NCBI GenBank assembly: GCA_049595035.1
Contig: JBMYKD010000002.1
Coordinates: 62,001 to 126,000 of the forward strand
Reading direction: 5' to 3'
DNA: 64,000 nt
Source of the DNA: UBA12202 sp049595035
GTDB lineage: Bacteria; Pseudomonadota; Alphaproteobacteria; Puniceispirillales; UBA1172
The notes under the pieces are model-generated. The model was not told where the DNA came from and did not search any database. It saw nothing but the letters and a program-made list of their open reading frames with translations. Position 1 is the first letter of the stretch. Every line of letters starts with the position of its first letter. Positions 9,133-18,540 of the stretch are shown here, in pieces. Made by a program: the position numbers and the translations under genes.

Positions 9133-9849
9133 CTAGCGGCAAGTCCCGCTAGGTAAATCAAGCGCCCAATCCATCGCGGCCCCTGCATGGCATCGGGTGG
9201 TATCATAAAGCGGTAAGACCGCATGGTCAGGCTTGATCAGCATTTCAATTTCCGTACAGCCAAGAATAATGGAATCAGCCCCGCGGTTTTGTAGACTGGT
9301 CATAATATCCTGATAGATTTTTCGGGAATCGGATTTTATCACACCCATGCATAATTCATCAAAAATGATCTGATTGATGATGTCCTGTTCATCTGGCATG
9401 GGCACAATGGTGGCGATATCAGCATGTGCTTTCAGCTCATCAGCAAAAAAGGGCGCCTGCATCGTAAATTTTGTGCCCAGTAATCCGGCGGTTTTGCGCT
9501 GATCTCTGGCCAGTGCCGCCCCGGTGACACGGGCAATATGAAAACACGGCACACCAGCCGCGCGTTCAACATCCGCATGGACGCGGTGCATGGTATTGCT
9601 GCCGATCAGGACAGATTCCGCCCCCGCCGCCACACATCGCTGTGCCGCATCGCTCAATATCGCGGTAATGCCGCCCCAGTCCCCTGCCCGTAATTTTGGT
9701 TCCAGATCATGAAAATCCAGACTTACCATGACCAGCCGCGCCGAATGCAGACCGCCCAGCCTGTCCCGCGTCATTTCATTCAGGATGCTGTAATAGGTTT
9801 TGCTGGACTCCCAGCTCATCCCGCCAATCAACCCGATGGTTTTCATCAT
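9133..9849 (-). CDS. Aspartate/glutamate racemase family protein (YgeA-like)
   Basis: A 238-residue member of the Asp/Glu racemase superfamily closest in pattern to YgeA-type enzymes: GLIGGMSWESSKTYY at the N-terminus, NTMH around residue 85 and LGCTEIEML near residue 200. These enzymes use two facing acid/base residues. The second is the expected Cys of GCTE, but the residue just before NTMH is Ser (GSNTMH) where Cys or Thr is usual. It may be a racemase with altered specificity, a one-base enzyme or inactive. Two adjacent ATGs (9849, 9846) follow an AGAGGA element; the second is better spaced. Confidence 0.88.
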   Translation of the reverse strand: MMKTIGLIGGMSWESSKTYYSILNEMTRDRLGGLHSARLVMVSLDFHDLEPKLRAGDWGGITAILSDAAQRCVAAGAESVLIGSNTMHRVHADVERAAGVPCFHIARVTGAALARDQRKTAGLLGTKFTMQAPFFADELKAHADIATIVPMPDEQDIINQIIFDELCMGVIKSDSRKIYQDIMTSLQNRGADSIILGCTEIEMLIKPDHAVLPLYDTTRCHAGAAMDWALDLPSGTCR

Positions 9850-9903
9850 ATCCTCTTATGTGTTGCGGTATTGATCACCTCATTATGGCATATAATGCCG
9901 GTG

Positions 9904-10326
9904 TCATTCATCATCAATATAGTGTTTGCCAAAACTGATCACCGCGTCTTCCGTGAAACCTGATGCCTGATAAAAGGATATGGCGTCTGTGTTATCATGG
10001 CGGATCTGCAGGTTGATTTTCGGGCATCCCAGCGCGGCCAGTGCTTCCTCCCCCCGGGCAAGCAGGCGGCTGCCATAGCCATTATTCTGATAATCGGGAA
10101 GAACCGCAAAATAATATAGCCAGCCCCGATGCCCATCATAGCCGAACATGGCGGTGGCGATGGGGGTGCCGGCGGATAACCCGACCAGAAACAGATCAGG
10201 CTGAACCCGCATTTTGCGCGTGATATCCTGTTGCGGGTTATTCCATGGCCGGGTCAGCCCGCAAGCCTGCCAGATGGCAATCACCGCATCTGTATCTGCC
10301 GGATCAAATGGCCGGATGGTGAACAT
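9904..10326 (-). CDS. GNAT acetyltransferase, YpeA-like
   Basis: A 140-residue GNAT protein strongly resembling YpeA: it begins MFTIRPFDPADTDAVIAIW, continues with LTRPWNNPQQDI, and has the typical GYDGHRGWLYYFAVLP strand. The acetyl-CoA binding signature is QNNGYGSRLL, with GCPKINLQIR and a C-terminal FYQASGF motif. The acceptor substrate is unknown for the family. The open frame runs up to 10431, but homology makes the ATG at 10326 the likely start, since the extra 35 residues resemble nothing in the family. The ribosome binding site is weak. The spacer to the racemase-like gene is 54 bases. Confidence 0.88.
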   Translation of the reverse strand: MFTIRPFDPADTDAVIAIWQACGLTRPWNNPQQDITRKMRVQPDLFLVGLSAGTPIATAMFGYDGHRGWLYYFAVLPDYQNNGYGSRLLARGEEALAALGCPKINLQIRHDNTDAISFYQASGFTEDAVISFGKHYIDDE

Positions 10327-10470
10327 GGGCTGCGCTTTCTTTATGTGGTAAACATTACTATAGGCCTCATTGAGCCAGGTCGATACCATAAAATAAAACA
10401 GCCTGCCAAGATGATCATCAGAGCCAGACAATGGCGGATGCGATGAGGCCAGACAGATAATCCAACCTGT

Positions 10471-10605
10471 CTATAAAATAAAGAAATGATAAATCAGCAA
10501 TCCAATTATCACCCCTTTAAGAAATACAATCCAAAGCATTCCATAATCAGAAGCATTTAATAGGTCTTGCCAGTATTTGATCTGTTTTTTATGCCAGTTT
10601 AGCAT
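10471..10605 (-). CDS. 44-residue single-pass membrane microprotein
   Basis: A short gene between the two acetyltransferase genes. The ATG at 10605 is preceded by a near-perfect Shine-Dalgarno (TAGGAGGG, about six bases upstream), among the best in the window, and the frame runs 44 codons to TAG. The N-terminal half is basic and aromatic (MLNWHKKQIKYWQDLL) and the C-terminal half is one hydrophobic helix (about residues 23-44, with LWIVFL and GVIIGLLIYHFF). I do not recognise the family. The basic N-terminus suggests Nin-Cout insertion. It occupies the only sizeable gap in this stretch; the flanks (10327-10470 and 10606-10740) show nothing else. Confidence 0.6.
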   Translation of the reverse strand: MLNWHKKQIKYWQDLLNASDYGMLWIVFLKGVIIGLLIYHFFIL

Positions 10606-10740
10606 ATCTACCCTCCTAAATTGTTGTTACTTATCTTTATCGGGCAACTACTATCCGGCATCACACCTGATTTTATAAATTTAATCAAGCGGTTATTCAT
10701 AAAAGGCGGTGATATCGACAGATTGAAAACCAGTCGGTAT

Positions 10741-11199
10741 CTATTGCGTAAGGCGTTTTATAAAATATACCCTTTCATAGCCATCCACGCGCTCGCGCCT
10801 GACCTCGGTAAAGCCAAGCCGCTGATACCAATCTATGTTTTCAAGCATCTTTACATTTGTATAAAGCTGGTATTCCGTGGCCGACCGCGCAATAACATCT
10901 TCAACAAAACGGATCAGCCGTGTGCCGATACCCTGCTTTGATCTGTCCGGTGCTATCGCTATGGTTTCCAGCCAGTATTCCTGATCTTTCACCACAATAA
11001 CCGCATATCCAATGATGGTATTCTGTTTGGTATCTTCGACCACATAAATGATATCATTCGCCAGATGCGCCGCATAATCAGCCACCATAGGCGCGGGTGT
11101 TTTGCCCATTACCACAATATATTTCTGATAGGCTTCGGCGGTGATTGTTTCTATTTGCGGGATATCTCTGCCAACGGCTTTTCTTATATTTATATCCAT
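10741..11199 (-). CDS. GNAT family N-acetyltransferase
   Basis: A 152-residue GNAT protein. It opens with the usual beta1-alpha1 pattern (INIRKAVGRDIPQIETI), has the central strand WLETIAIAPDRSKQGIGTRLI containing the acetyl-CoA binding QGIGTRL motif, and ends with NIDWYQRLGF followed by ERVDGYERVYFIKRL. This arrangement is common among uncharacterised amino-group acetyltransferases; the substrate cannot be deduced. An AAGG element lies about ten bases before the ATG. It follows guaA by 25 bases on the same strand and may be transcribed with it, though no functional connection is apparent. Confidence 0.85.
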   Translation of the reverse strand: MDINIRKAVGRDIPQIETITAEAYQKYIVVMGKTPAPMVADYAAHLANDIIYVVEDTKQNTIIGYAVIVVKDQEYWLETIAIAPDRSKQGIGTRLIRFVEDVIARSATEYQLYTNVKMLENIDWYQRLGFTEVRRERVDGYERVYFIKRLTQ

Positions 11200-11224
11200 G
11201 TAAAGACCTTATTTCAGCCCAGAT

Positions 11225-12775
11225 TTATTCCCACTCAATCGTTCCGGGGGGTTTGGACGTGATATCATAGGTAACGCGGTTTATGCCCTTGACTTCATTC
11301 ACGATACGGGTGGCGACATGGGTCAGAAAATCATGACTAAACGGATAAACATCTGCTGTCATTCCATCGGTTGAGGTCACAGCCCGGATCGCCAGCGCAT
11401 AATCATATGACCGCGCATCTCCCATCACCCCCACTGACCGGACAGGCAGGAGCACGGCAAAAGCCTGCCAGATGTCATCATAAAGCCCTGCCTGCCTGAT
11501 AGCATCCAGATAGACAGCATCCGCCGCCCGCAATAAATCCAGCTTATCTTTTGTGATCGCCCCCGGAATTCGGATAGCAAGCCCCGGGCCGGGGAAAGGA
11601 TGCCGCCCAATCAGGTTTTCAGGCATGCCAAGCGTCCGCCCTAATGCCCGCACCTCATCCTTGAATAATGCCCGTAATGGTTCAACAAGCTCAAGCGCCA
11701 TATCATCTGGCAAGCCGCCAACATTATGATGGGATTTGATAGTCACACTGGGGCCGCCGGTGACTGACACGCTTTCAATCACATCCGGATAAAGCGTGCC
11801 TTGTGCCAGAAACGTTGCACCGTCGATTTTTGACGCCGCCTGATCAAAGACTTCAATAAATGCCGCCCCAATGATTTTGCGCTTTTCTTCGGGGTCTGTC
11901 ACCCCATCCAACCGTGACAGAAACAGATCAGACGCATCTTCATGAATGAGAGGAATATTATACTGACCGCCAAATAATTTGATCACTTCATCTGCTTCGC
12001 CCTGACGCATCAGACCATGATCAACAAATACACATGTTAATCTTTCGCCAATCGCTTCATGAATAAGCACAGCGGTAACCGAGCTATCCACCCCGCCGGA
12101 AAGCCCGCATATCACCTTGCCATTATCACCAACCTGAGCGCGTATAGCGGCAATCGCCTGTTCCCGATAGGATGCCATGGTCCAGTCACCGACACAGCCG
12201 CAAATGCCTTTCGCAAACCGTTCCAGCAACCGCTTGCCATCTGGCGTATGTACCACTTCAGGATGAAACTGCACCCCATAGAACCGCCGGCTTTCATCAG
12301 CAATCGCGGCAAAAGGTGCCCCCGAACTGGTAGCAATAACCTGAAACCCGTCAGGCAGGTGATCAACCTTATCACCATGTGACATCCAGACCTGATGGCG
12401 GGATTGCAATGGCCATAATCCTTCAAACAGGGCAGAATCCGAGGAAATAGTCAGCTCTGCCCGTCCAAATTCCCTTGTCGTGCCTCTGGCCACTCTGCCG
12501 CCAAGCTGTTCGCACATGGTCTGCTGGCCATAACAGATACCAAGAACCGGCACCCCCATCGAAAAAACATGATCAGGGGCGCGTGGGGAATCTTCATCCA
12601 CCACCGACATGGGCCCGCCGGATAAAATAATCCCTTTGGGCTGTATATTGTCAATTACATCAGGGCTGGTAGTATAGGGAAGAATTTCAGCATAGACACC
12701 TTCTTCCCGCAACCGCCGCGCAATCAGCTGCGTCACCTGTGAGCCAAAATCAAGAACAAGGATACAATCTGTCAT
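11225..12775 (-). CDS. guaA: GMP synthase (glutamine-hydrolysing)
   Basis: GuaA aminates XMP to GMP with glutamine and ATP. The 516-residue protein has a class I glutamine amidotransferase domain with nucleophile GICYGQQ and His/Glu in VQFHPEV, an ATP pyrophosphatase domain with the PP-loop GLSGGVDSSV (around residue 220), and the C-terminal dimerisation domain ending in ITSKPPGTIEWE. All expected catalytic elements are present. Its ATG overlaps the guaB stop as TAATG, so the two branch enzymes from IMP to GMP are translationally coupled. Confidence 0.98.
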   Translation of the reverse strand: MTDCILVLDFGSQVTQLIARRLREEGVYAEILPYTTSPDVIDNIQPKGIILSGGPMSVVDEDSPRAPDHVFSMGVPVLGICYGQQTMCEQLGGRVARGTTREFGRAELTISSDSALFEGLWPLQSRHQVWMSHGDKVDHLPDGFQVIATSSGAPFAAIADESRRFYGVQFHPEVVHTPDGKRLLERFAKGICGCVGDWTMASYREQAIAAIRAQVGDNGKVICGLSGGVDSSVTAVLIHEAIGERLTCVFVDHGLMRQGEADEVIKLFGGQYNIPLIHEDASDLFLSRLDGVTDPEEKRKIIGAAFIEVFDQAASKIDGATFLAQGTLYPDVIESVSVTGGPSVTIKSHHNVGGLPDDMALELVEPLRALFKDEVRALGRTLGMPENLIGRHPFPGPGLAIRIPGAITKDKLDLLRAADAVYLDAIRQAGLYDDIWQAFAVLLPVRSVGVMGDARSYDYALAIRAVTSTDGMTADVYPFSHDFLTHVATRIVNEVKGINRVTYDITSKPPGTIEWE

Positions 12776-14250
12776 TACATATTATGCCGATAATTAGGGG
12801 CTTCGCGTGTGATGGTGACATCATGGACATGGCTTTCTTTCAACCCGGATCCTGTGATACGGACAAACTGGCTGTCAGATTGCATGGCTGCTATCGTGGC
12901 GCACCCCGTGTAACCCATTGCTGCCCTCAAACCGCCAATCATCTGATGGATAACCGCACCGGCAGACCCTTTATAGGGAACCTGGCCTTCTATGCCTTCG
13001 GGCACCAGTTTTAATGGCTGGGATACCTCTGCCTGAAAATATCTGTCTGCTGATCCGCGTGCCATCGCACCGATTGATCCCATCCCGCGATAGGCTTTAT
13101 AAGATCGCCCCTGATAGAGATAGACTTCCCCCGGGGTTTCATCCGTGCCGGCCAGCATCGTTCCTATCATCACGGCGTCTGCCCCGGCGGCAATAGCCTT
13201 GGCCAGATCACCTGAATATTTGATGCCGCCATCGGCAATGGCCGGGACACCATGACGGTGACAAACGGCTGATGCTTCCATCACGGCGGTGAGTTGCGGT
13301 ACACCAACGCCAGCCACCATGCGGGTTGTACAGATTGATCCGGGCCCAATACCAATCTTGACAGCATCTGCCCCGGCTTTGATCAGGGCTTCGGCACCTT
13401 CTGCTGTAGCAATGTTACCGCCAATGATCTGAACATCATTGGACAGATTACGAATAGCCCCCACTGTTTCCAGCACGCCAGCCGAATGACCATGGGCGGT
13501 ATCAACCACGACCACATCAACCCCTGCGGCAATCAGGGCTTCGGCACGGCTAATGCCTGCCGCGCCTGTTCCTACGGCCGCTCCTGCCATCAACCGGCCA
13601 GACATATCCTTGGACGCATTTGGATAATTCTGGGATTTTTCCATATCCTTGACCGTGATCAGACCAACACAATGTTTGTTGTTATCAACCACAACCAGTT
13701 TTTCTATCCGGTGCTGATGCAGAAGACGTCTGGCTTCATCAGGGGTAATCGCATCGGTAACGGTAATCACCTCATGCGTCATCATATCACTGACGGGCTG
13801 TCTGGGGTCGGTGGCAAATCGGACATCCCTATTTGTTAATATGCCCACCAGTGTTTTATTTTTGGCCGAAACAACCGGAATACCGCTAATCTTATGATGC
13901 TGCATCAAATCCAGCGCATCTGATAGCGTTTTGTGATCTTCGATAGTTACCGGATTGACCACCATGCCGGCTTCATAGCGTTTCACGGAGGCCACATGGG
14001 CGGCTTGTTCTTCGGGTTCCAGATTTTTATGGATAATACCAATCCCGCCATTCTGTGCCATGGTAATGGCCAGCTGGCTTTCCGTTACCGTATCCATCGC
14101 CGCCGATATCAGAGGAATATGAAGGGATATCTGGCGGGTAAGCTGTGTTCGTGTATCCGCATCAGAGGGTAGAACAGACGACGCCGCAGGCTTTAACAAC
14201 ACATCATCAAAGGTAAGGGCTTCGGAAATATTTCTGGTTATATCAGGCAT
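12775..14250 (-). CDS. guaB: Inosine-5'-monophosphate dehydrogenase
   Basis: GuaB oxidises IMP to XMP, the committed step to guanine nucleotides. The 491-residue protein has the TIM-barrel start ALTFDDVLLKPAAS, a CBS-domain pair at about residues 95-205, the catalytic cysteine loop GIGPGSICTTRMVAG, and the flap motif GMGSIGAM. A strong GGAGG element precedes the ATG. The 69-base spacer after rlmE contains a possible promoter (TTTTCA, 17 bases, TATAGA) whose -35 lies in a small inverted repeat (TCATCT/AGATGA, 14298-14313), so guaBA may have its own promoter. Confidence 0.98.
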   Translation of the reverse strand: MPDITRNISEALTFDDVLLKPAASSVLPSDADTRTQLTRQISLHIPLISAAMDTVTESQLAITMAQNGGIGIIHKNLEPEEQAAHVASVKRYEAGMVVNPVTIEDHKTLSDALDLMQHHKISGIPVVSAKNKTLVGILTNRDVRFATDPRQPVSDMMTHEVITVTDAITPDEARRLLHQHRIEKLVVVDNNKHCVGLITVKDMEKSQNYPNASKDMSGRLMAGAAVGTGAAGISRAEALIAAGVDVVVVDTAHGHSAGVLETVGAIRNLSNDVQIIGGNIATAEGAEALIKAGADAVKIGIGPGSICTTRMVAGVGVPQLTAVMEASAVCHRHGVPAIADGGIKYSGDLAKAIAAGADAVMIGTMLAGTDETPGEVYLYQGRSYKAYRGMGSIGAMARGSADRYFQAEVSQPLKLVPEGIEGQVPYKGSAGAVIHQMIGGLRAAMGYTGCATIAAMQSDSQFVRITGSGLKESHVHDVTITREAPNYRHNM

Positions 14251-14319
14251 GGTGCCTCCGGTTATGTCGGTGGCTCTTATCTATACCTAATGCTAGCTCA
14301 TCTGAAAAGATGAATATCT

Positions 14320-15057
14320 TCAATCAGCAAACAAATAATTCTCTGGCACGCCTTTGAACCCCGTACAGAGAACATAAATTTCAACCGATTCCGACCGGCT
14401 GGCATCTGGTTTTATATGTCTGACCTGTTCAAAGGCTTGCCGCATCAGGGTTAACAATTCGATTTCTGCCCCGCCCTGAAAGCATTTTGATAAAAATCCG
14501 CCACCCGGAACCAGAACACGCATCGCCGTATCAAGTGCCATTTCAAGCAACGCTGTTGTCCGCAAATGATCTGTTGGCCGGTGGCCGGTGGTATCAGCGG
14601 CCATATCACTGATCACCCAATCTGCCTTACCGCCAATATAGGCGATCAGTTCAGCCAGTTTTTCATCATCATTGATATCGCCTTTAAGAATCAAAGCGTC
14701 AGCAATGGGGTCAACATCCAGCAGATCAATGCCTGCAAGCTTGCCCTTACCCTGATCAAGGCCAATGCGTTTCGACGTGACCTGAAGCCAACCACCAGGG
14801 GCACAACCCAGATCAAGGACCGTCTGTCCGGGTTTAAATAAATGATATTTCTGGTCAATCTGTTCCAGCTTTAACGCAGCACGCGAACGGTAGCCCTTGC
14901 TTCGGGCTTCTGCCACATAGGGATCATTGATCTGACGTTCTATCCAGCGGCGAGATGAAGCGGTCAGTCCCCTTTTCTTTTTGACCTTGCTATGTAATCC
15001 GGCATCACCACGATATGAACGCCCACTTGAACCTTTGCTTGTTTTACGATCTGTCAT
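14320..15057 (-). CDS. rlmE: 23S rRNA 2'-O-ribose methyltransferase RlmE (FtsJ)
   Basis: RlmE methylates U2552 in the ribosomal A loop. The 245-residue protein has a basic N-terminal extension of about 35 residues (Lys/Arg/Ser-rich), then the RrmJ core: KGYRSRAALKL with the first catalytic Lys, the SAM motif VLDLGCAPGGWLQV, ISDMAADTTGH with the catalytic Asp, the Lys of GGGFLSKCFQGG, and PDASRSESVEIYVLC with the final Glu. The K-D-K-E tetrad therefore looks intact. It starts ten bases after hisI, inside a minus-strand run leading to guaBA. Confidence 0.95.
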   Translation of the reverse strand: MTDRKTSKGSSGRSYRGDAGLHSKVKKKRGLTASSRRWIERQINDPYVAEARSKGYRSRAALKLEQIDQKYHLFKPGQTVLDLGCAPGGWLQVTSKRIGLDQGKGKLAGIDLLDVDPIADALILKGDINDDEKLAELIAYIGGKADWVISDMAADTTGHRPTDHLRTTALLEMALDTAMRVLVPGGGFLSKCFQGGAEIELLTLMRQAFEQVRHIKPDASRSESVEIYVLCTGFKGVPENYLFAD

Positions 15058-15067
15058 CAGGATATTG

Positions 15068-15394
15068 TTAGGTCAAATCACGGAAAAAGCAACTCTTTGC
15101 ACCGGTGTGACAGGCAGGGCCTGTCTGTTTAACCTTGAGAAGAATAGCATCAACATCACAGTCCAGATATGCTGATACAAGTTCCTGGGTATGGCCAGAG
15201 GTTTCGCCCTTGCGCCATAAGGCCTGCCGTGACCGGGAGAAATAGGTAACCTGACCAGTGACCAGAGTTTGCGTCAAGGCATCGGCATTCATCCATGCCA
15301 GCATAAGCACGTCATGGGTATCCGCACATTGCGCCACCGCAGCAATCAATCCATCGGCGTTATATTTCACTTCTTCCAGTAAGGGATGTGACAT
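15068..15394 (-). CDS. hisI: Phosphoribosyl-AMP cyclohydrolase
   Basis: HisI opens the adenine ring of phosphoribosyl-AMP in histidine synthesis. The 108-residue single-domain form contains MLAWMNADALTQTL, TYFSRSRQALWRKGETSGH and the zinc ligands in LDCDVDAILLKV and GPACHTGAKSCFF. No HisE domain is fused, as is usual in alphaproteobacteria. The gene is away from other his genes, squeezed between an RND pump (eight bases upstream) and rlmE (ten bases downstream), so it may be expressed from the efflux operon promoter or from one inside the pump gene. Confidence 0.95.
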   Translation of the reverse strand: MSHPLLEEVKYNADGLIAAVAQCADTHDVLMLAWMNADALTQTLVTGQVTYFSRSRQALWRKGETSGHTQELVSAYLDCDVDAILLKVKQTGPACHTGAKSCFFRDLT

Positions 15395-15402
15395 GGCTTA
15401 TC

Positions 15403-18400
15403 CTATTCTGCACTGATCTGGCGGCGAAAAATGCGGTTGCCTATTGATTTGAACCCACGGTTAATATCAAGACCAATTGCTAGCATAGATGGCACAACAA
15501 ACAAAACCAGTAATGTGGTAATGGCAAGACCAAAAACAATCGTCGTTGCCATCGGGATCAAAAACTGCGCCTGCAACGACCGTTCAAACATTAATGTTGA
15601 TAGCCCACATATTGTTGTCACCGAGGTTAATATAACCGGACGAAGACGATCAGTTGTTCCTGATATGATGGCAAGTTTAAAATTACCATCGGATTCTTCC
15701 ATCCGGCGTTCAATCGTCGATACCAGAATAATGGAGTTATTCACAACGATACCTGCCAGGGCAATCAGCGCAAACATAGATAATATGGTCATGGTTAATC
15801 CCATAACATAATGGCCAAGCACAGCACCGATCAAGGCAAACGGGATCATTACCATCACCGCTAATGGCTGAGTCCATGATGAAAACACCCATGACAGAAT
15901 GATATAGATACAGATCAGCGCAAGCATTGCCCCTGTCCCCATATCGGCAAAGGCTTCTGATTGTTCCTGATCCCGCCCATCATACCGATAGCGGAGCCCG
16001 TAGGTTTCCGCAATTTCATCCAATCCGGCTTCTTTGACAATTTGTAATGCTTCGGGGGTTGCAATGACAGCACCATTCAAATCACCCTGAATAGCGACTT
16101 CACGAAACCCATCCTGCCGCTTGACCACCGAAAACCCAAGCCGGTTTTCCACGGTCGCCACCTCACGAAGCAGGACATAATTTCCTGTTGGCGTAATAAT
16201 GCGGATATCCCCGATATTATCGGTCAGCACTTCATGTTCTGGCAGTGATAATTTCACTGTCACTTCTTCATCACCACGGGGAAAGCGTGTGACTACCGCG
16301 CCATCCAGTGATGCCCGCAATTGCTGGCCAATGGAAAATACGGTTAAACCAAGTGACTGGCCATAAGGCGTGATGCGGACAATCCGTTCTTCTGCGCCAT
16401 AGGATAGATTTTCGGTCACGCCAGAAGCAGAAGGCACAGCTTTAACCAGCGCTTCCACTTCCTGAGCTGCCGCTTTTAATTTAATCAAATCATCACCCAT
16501 CAGGCGAATATCCATATCACGACCCGGAGGCCCCCCGCGCGGAGCACGAATAGTCAGACGTTGCAGGCCTGCCACTATGTTGACTTCAGCTTCCCATGCG
16601 GTCAGGAAATCATCAATGCGCACTTGCCGTTTATCAGCCGTCAGCAATTCTACCACAATCCCGCCACGGGTATCATTCGCGCCTGTTGCTTCTTCATCAG
16701 GATTATCGCTGAGTGTCCGGCCCAACGTCGCCATATGAAATTCGATTAATCCACCCTCACCATCAGTGACCTTGGATTCAGCGCGTATCAAGGCGGCTTC
16801 CAGTTCTTTCAGCATCTTATCCGTCTGGCTTCGCGAGGTGCCGGGAGCCATGACAATATTCCCAAAGGCAATATCGGCTTCAGGTGATGAGAAGAAGACA
16901 AAATTAACCCTTCCGCCCGCCATCATGCCTACCGAGATGATGAATAAAGATACACTCAGCGCAATCGTCGCATAACGCCAATTGACCGCAAGCTCAACGA
17001 AACGACGAAATGGGCCATTCCGGAAACGGTTGAACTGATGGTCAAAATGATACCGGAAACCAGAGGTTTTTTCTTTCGGGCTTTTGACAAAATGCGCCAG
17101 ATGGGCTGGCAGAATAAAGAACACTTCAATCAGACTAGCGATAAGAACGGCCACAACCACCATGGGAATAGCGGCAATAATTTCGCCAATGATCCCTTTA
17201 ATCATGAATAACGGTAGGAAAGCGGCAACAGTGGTCAGCATAGCACTAACCACCGGCGGCCCCATTCGGGTCACCGACATAGCAGCAGCTTTATGCATAC
17301 TAAGCCCACGGTTCTGGCGTAAATGTTCAGCATGTTCACCAATCACAATGGCATCATCAACAACGATCCCCAATGCCATAATCAGCCCGAAGAGTGAAAT
17401 CATGTTAATGGTCTGATCCATAGCCAGCATGACACCAAAGGTCGCCAGAAATGCCACAGGTATTCCCATGGCAACCCAGAATGCCACCCGCACAGACAAA
17501 AACAGAAATAATACCCCAATTACCAGCAATAAGCCGCCAGCGCCATTACCGACAAGCAGATCAATGCGTTCCTTAATTAATTTTGCGCGCACGTCATATT
17601 GATCAATCACCAGTGATTCCGGTGCCTGATTGCGATAATCGGACAGCCAATTCTGAACAACGTCATTGATTTTGAGAGAATCATTGCTTTGCCCACGTTT
17701 AAAGGACAGCATGACAGCAGGCATACCATTGCGCGTCAGGGTTACCGAGGGCGTTTCCACATCTTCTGAAATATCCGCAATATCACCAAGTGTGATGCGG
17801 CTTCCATCCGGACGGACAAGCACCTCTACCTTTTCAAACTCTTTTGCAGTTTTGATCTGGCCAAGCGACCGGACGCGCAAGGCACCATCTGCCAGACTAC
17901 CAGCAGGAACATCAAGGGTCGTTGTTGATATGGCGGCTGATATATCATTTAGAGACAGCCCCAAGCGTGATAATTCCGTCTGGCTGATTTCAATTTTAAT
18001 GATTTCATCAGGCAGGCCAGTCAATTCGATTTTATCAACACCAAGTCTTTGCAAATCCTCTTTGATATCCTTGGCTATACTGCGCAAAGCAAACAGATCA
18101 AATGGGCCTGAGATAACCAGTTTACTGATATCATCATAGAACTCCCCCTTTACGACTTTGGGGGTTTCGGCTTCTTCCGGAAAATCTACCTGACCCACGG
18201 CAGTTTCAACATCAGCAAGGGCCTGTTGCATATCTGTGCCAAACTCGAACTCTACCTGAATGGCCGCCAGCCCTTCGTAACTGGTTGATACCACTTTCTT
18301 GACATTGGAAATGGATCGCAATTCAGGTTCCAGCAATTGCACGATATTCGCATCAACATCTTCGGCCGTGGCGCCTGTCCACTGAACGCTAACCCCGACA

Positions 18401-18540
18401 ATCTCAATATTAAAATCAGGAAAAAACTGCCGGTTCAGTTTTGATAGCGACATAATGCCAATCGCTATCATCAAAATCATGAGCAAATTGGCCGCTGTCC
18501 GGTGCCGGATGAAAAATTCAAAAAAACCTGACGGCTTCAT
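15403..18540 (-). CDS. RND efflux pump permease (AcrB/MexB superfamily)
   Basis: A 1045-residue inner-membrane RND transporter of the acriflavine-resistance type, expected to export lipophilic or amphiphilic compounds by proton antiport. It shows the duplicated layout: a first transmembrane helix after FFIRHRTAANLL, a large periplasmic loop, a helix bundle with the proton-relay pair in GIVVDDAIVIGEHAEH, then a second periplasmic loop and bundle with GIVVNNSIILVSTIE. Its start overlaps the adaptor gene stop as ATGA. No TolC-like outer-membrane factor is in the window. Substrate is unknown; divergent members of this type are common in marine alphaproteobacteria. Confidence 0.93.
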   Translation of the reverse strand: MKPSGFFEFFIRHRTAANLLMILMIAIGIMSLSKLNRQFFPDFNIEIVGVSVQWTGATAEDVDANIVQLLEPELRSISNVKKVVSTSYEGLAAIQVEFEFGTDMQQALADVETAVGQVDFPEEAETPKVVKGEFYDDISKLVISGPFDLFALRSIAKDIKEDLQRLGVDKIELTGLPDEIIKIEISQTELSRLGLSLNDISAAISTTTLDVPAGSLADGALRVRSLGQIKTAKEFEKVEVLVRPDGSRITLGDIADISEDVETPSVTLTRNGMPAVMLSFKRGQSNDSLKINDVVQNWLSDYRNQAPESLVIDQYDVRAKLIKERIDLLVGNGAGGLLLVIGVLFLFLSVRVAFWVAMGIPVAFLATFGVMLAMDQTINMISLFGLIMALGIVVDDAIVIGEHAEHLRQNRGLSMHKAAAMSVTRMGPPVVSAMLTTVAAFLPLFMIKGIIGEIIAAIPMVVVAVLIASLIEVFFILPAHLAHFVKSPKEKTSGFRYHFDHQFNRFRNGPFRRFVELAVNWRYATIALSVSLFIISVGMMAGGRVNFVFFSSPEADIAFGNIVMAPGTSRSQTDKMLKELEAALIRAESKVTDGEGGLIEFHMATLGRTLSDNPDEEATGANDTRGGIVVELLTADKRQVRIDDFLTAWEAEVNIVAGLQRLTIRAPRGGPPGRDMDIRLMGDDLIKLKAAAQEVEALVKAVPSASGVTENLSYGAEERIVRITPYGQSLGLTVFSIGQQLRASLDGAVVTRFPRGDEEVTVKLSLPEHEVLTDNIGDIRIITPTGNYVLLREVATVENRLGFSVVKRQDGFREVAIQGDLNGAVIATPEALQIVKEAGLDEIAETYGLRYRYDGRDQEQSEAFADMGTGAMLALICIYIILSWVFSSWTQPLAVMVMIPFALIGAVLGHYVMGLTMTILSMFALIALAGIVVNNSIILVSTIERRMEESDGNFKLAIISGTTDRLRPVILTSVTTICGLSTLMFERSLQAQFLIPMATTIVFGLAITTLLVLFVVPSMLAIGLDINRGFKSIGNRIFRRQISAE

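Noticed and set aside
10621..10941. 106-codon plus-strand frame over the second acetyltransferase
   Set aside because: It mostly mirrors the GNAT gene on the other strand, starts at a TTG without a ribosome site and has no recognisable domain.
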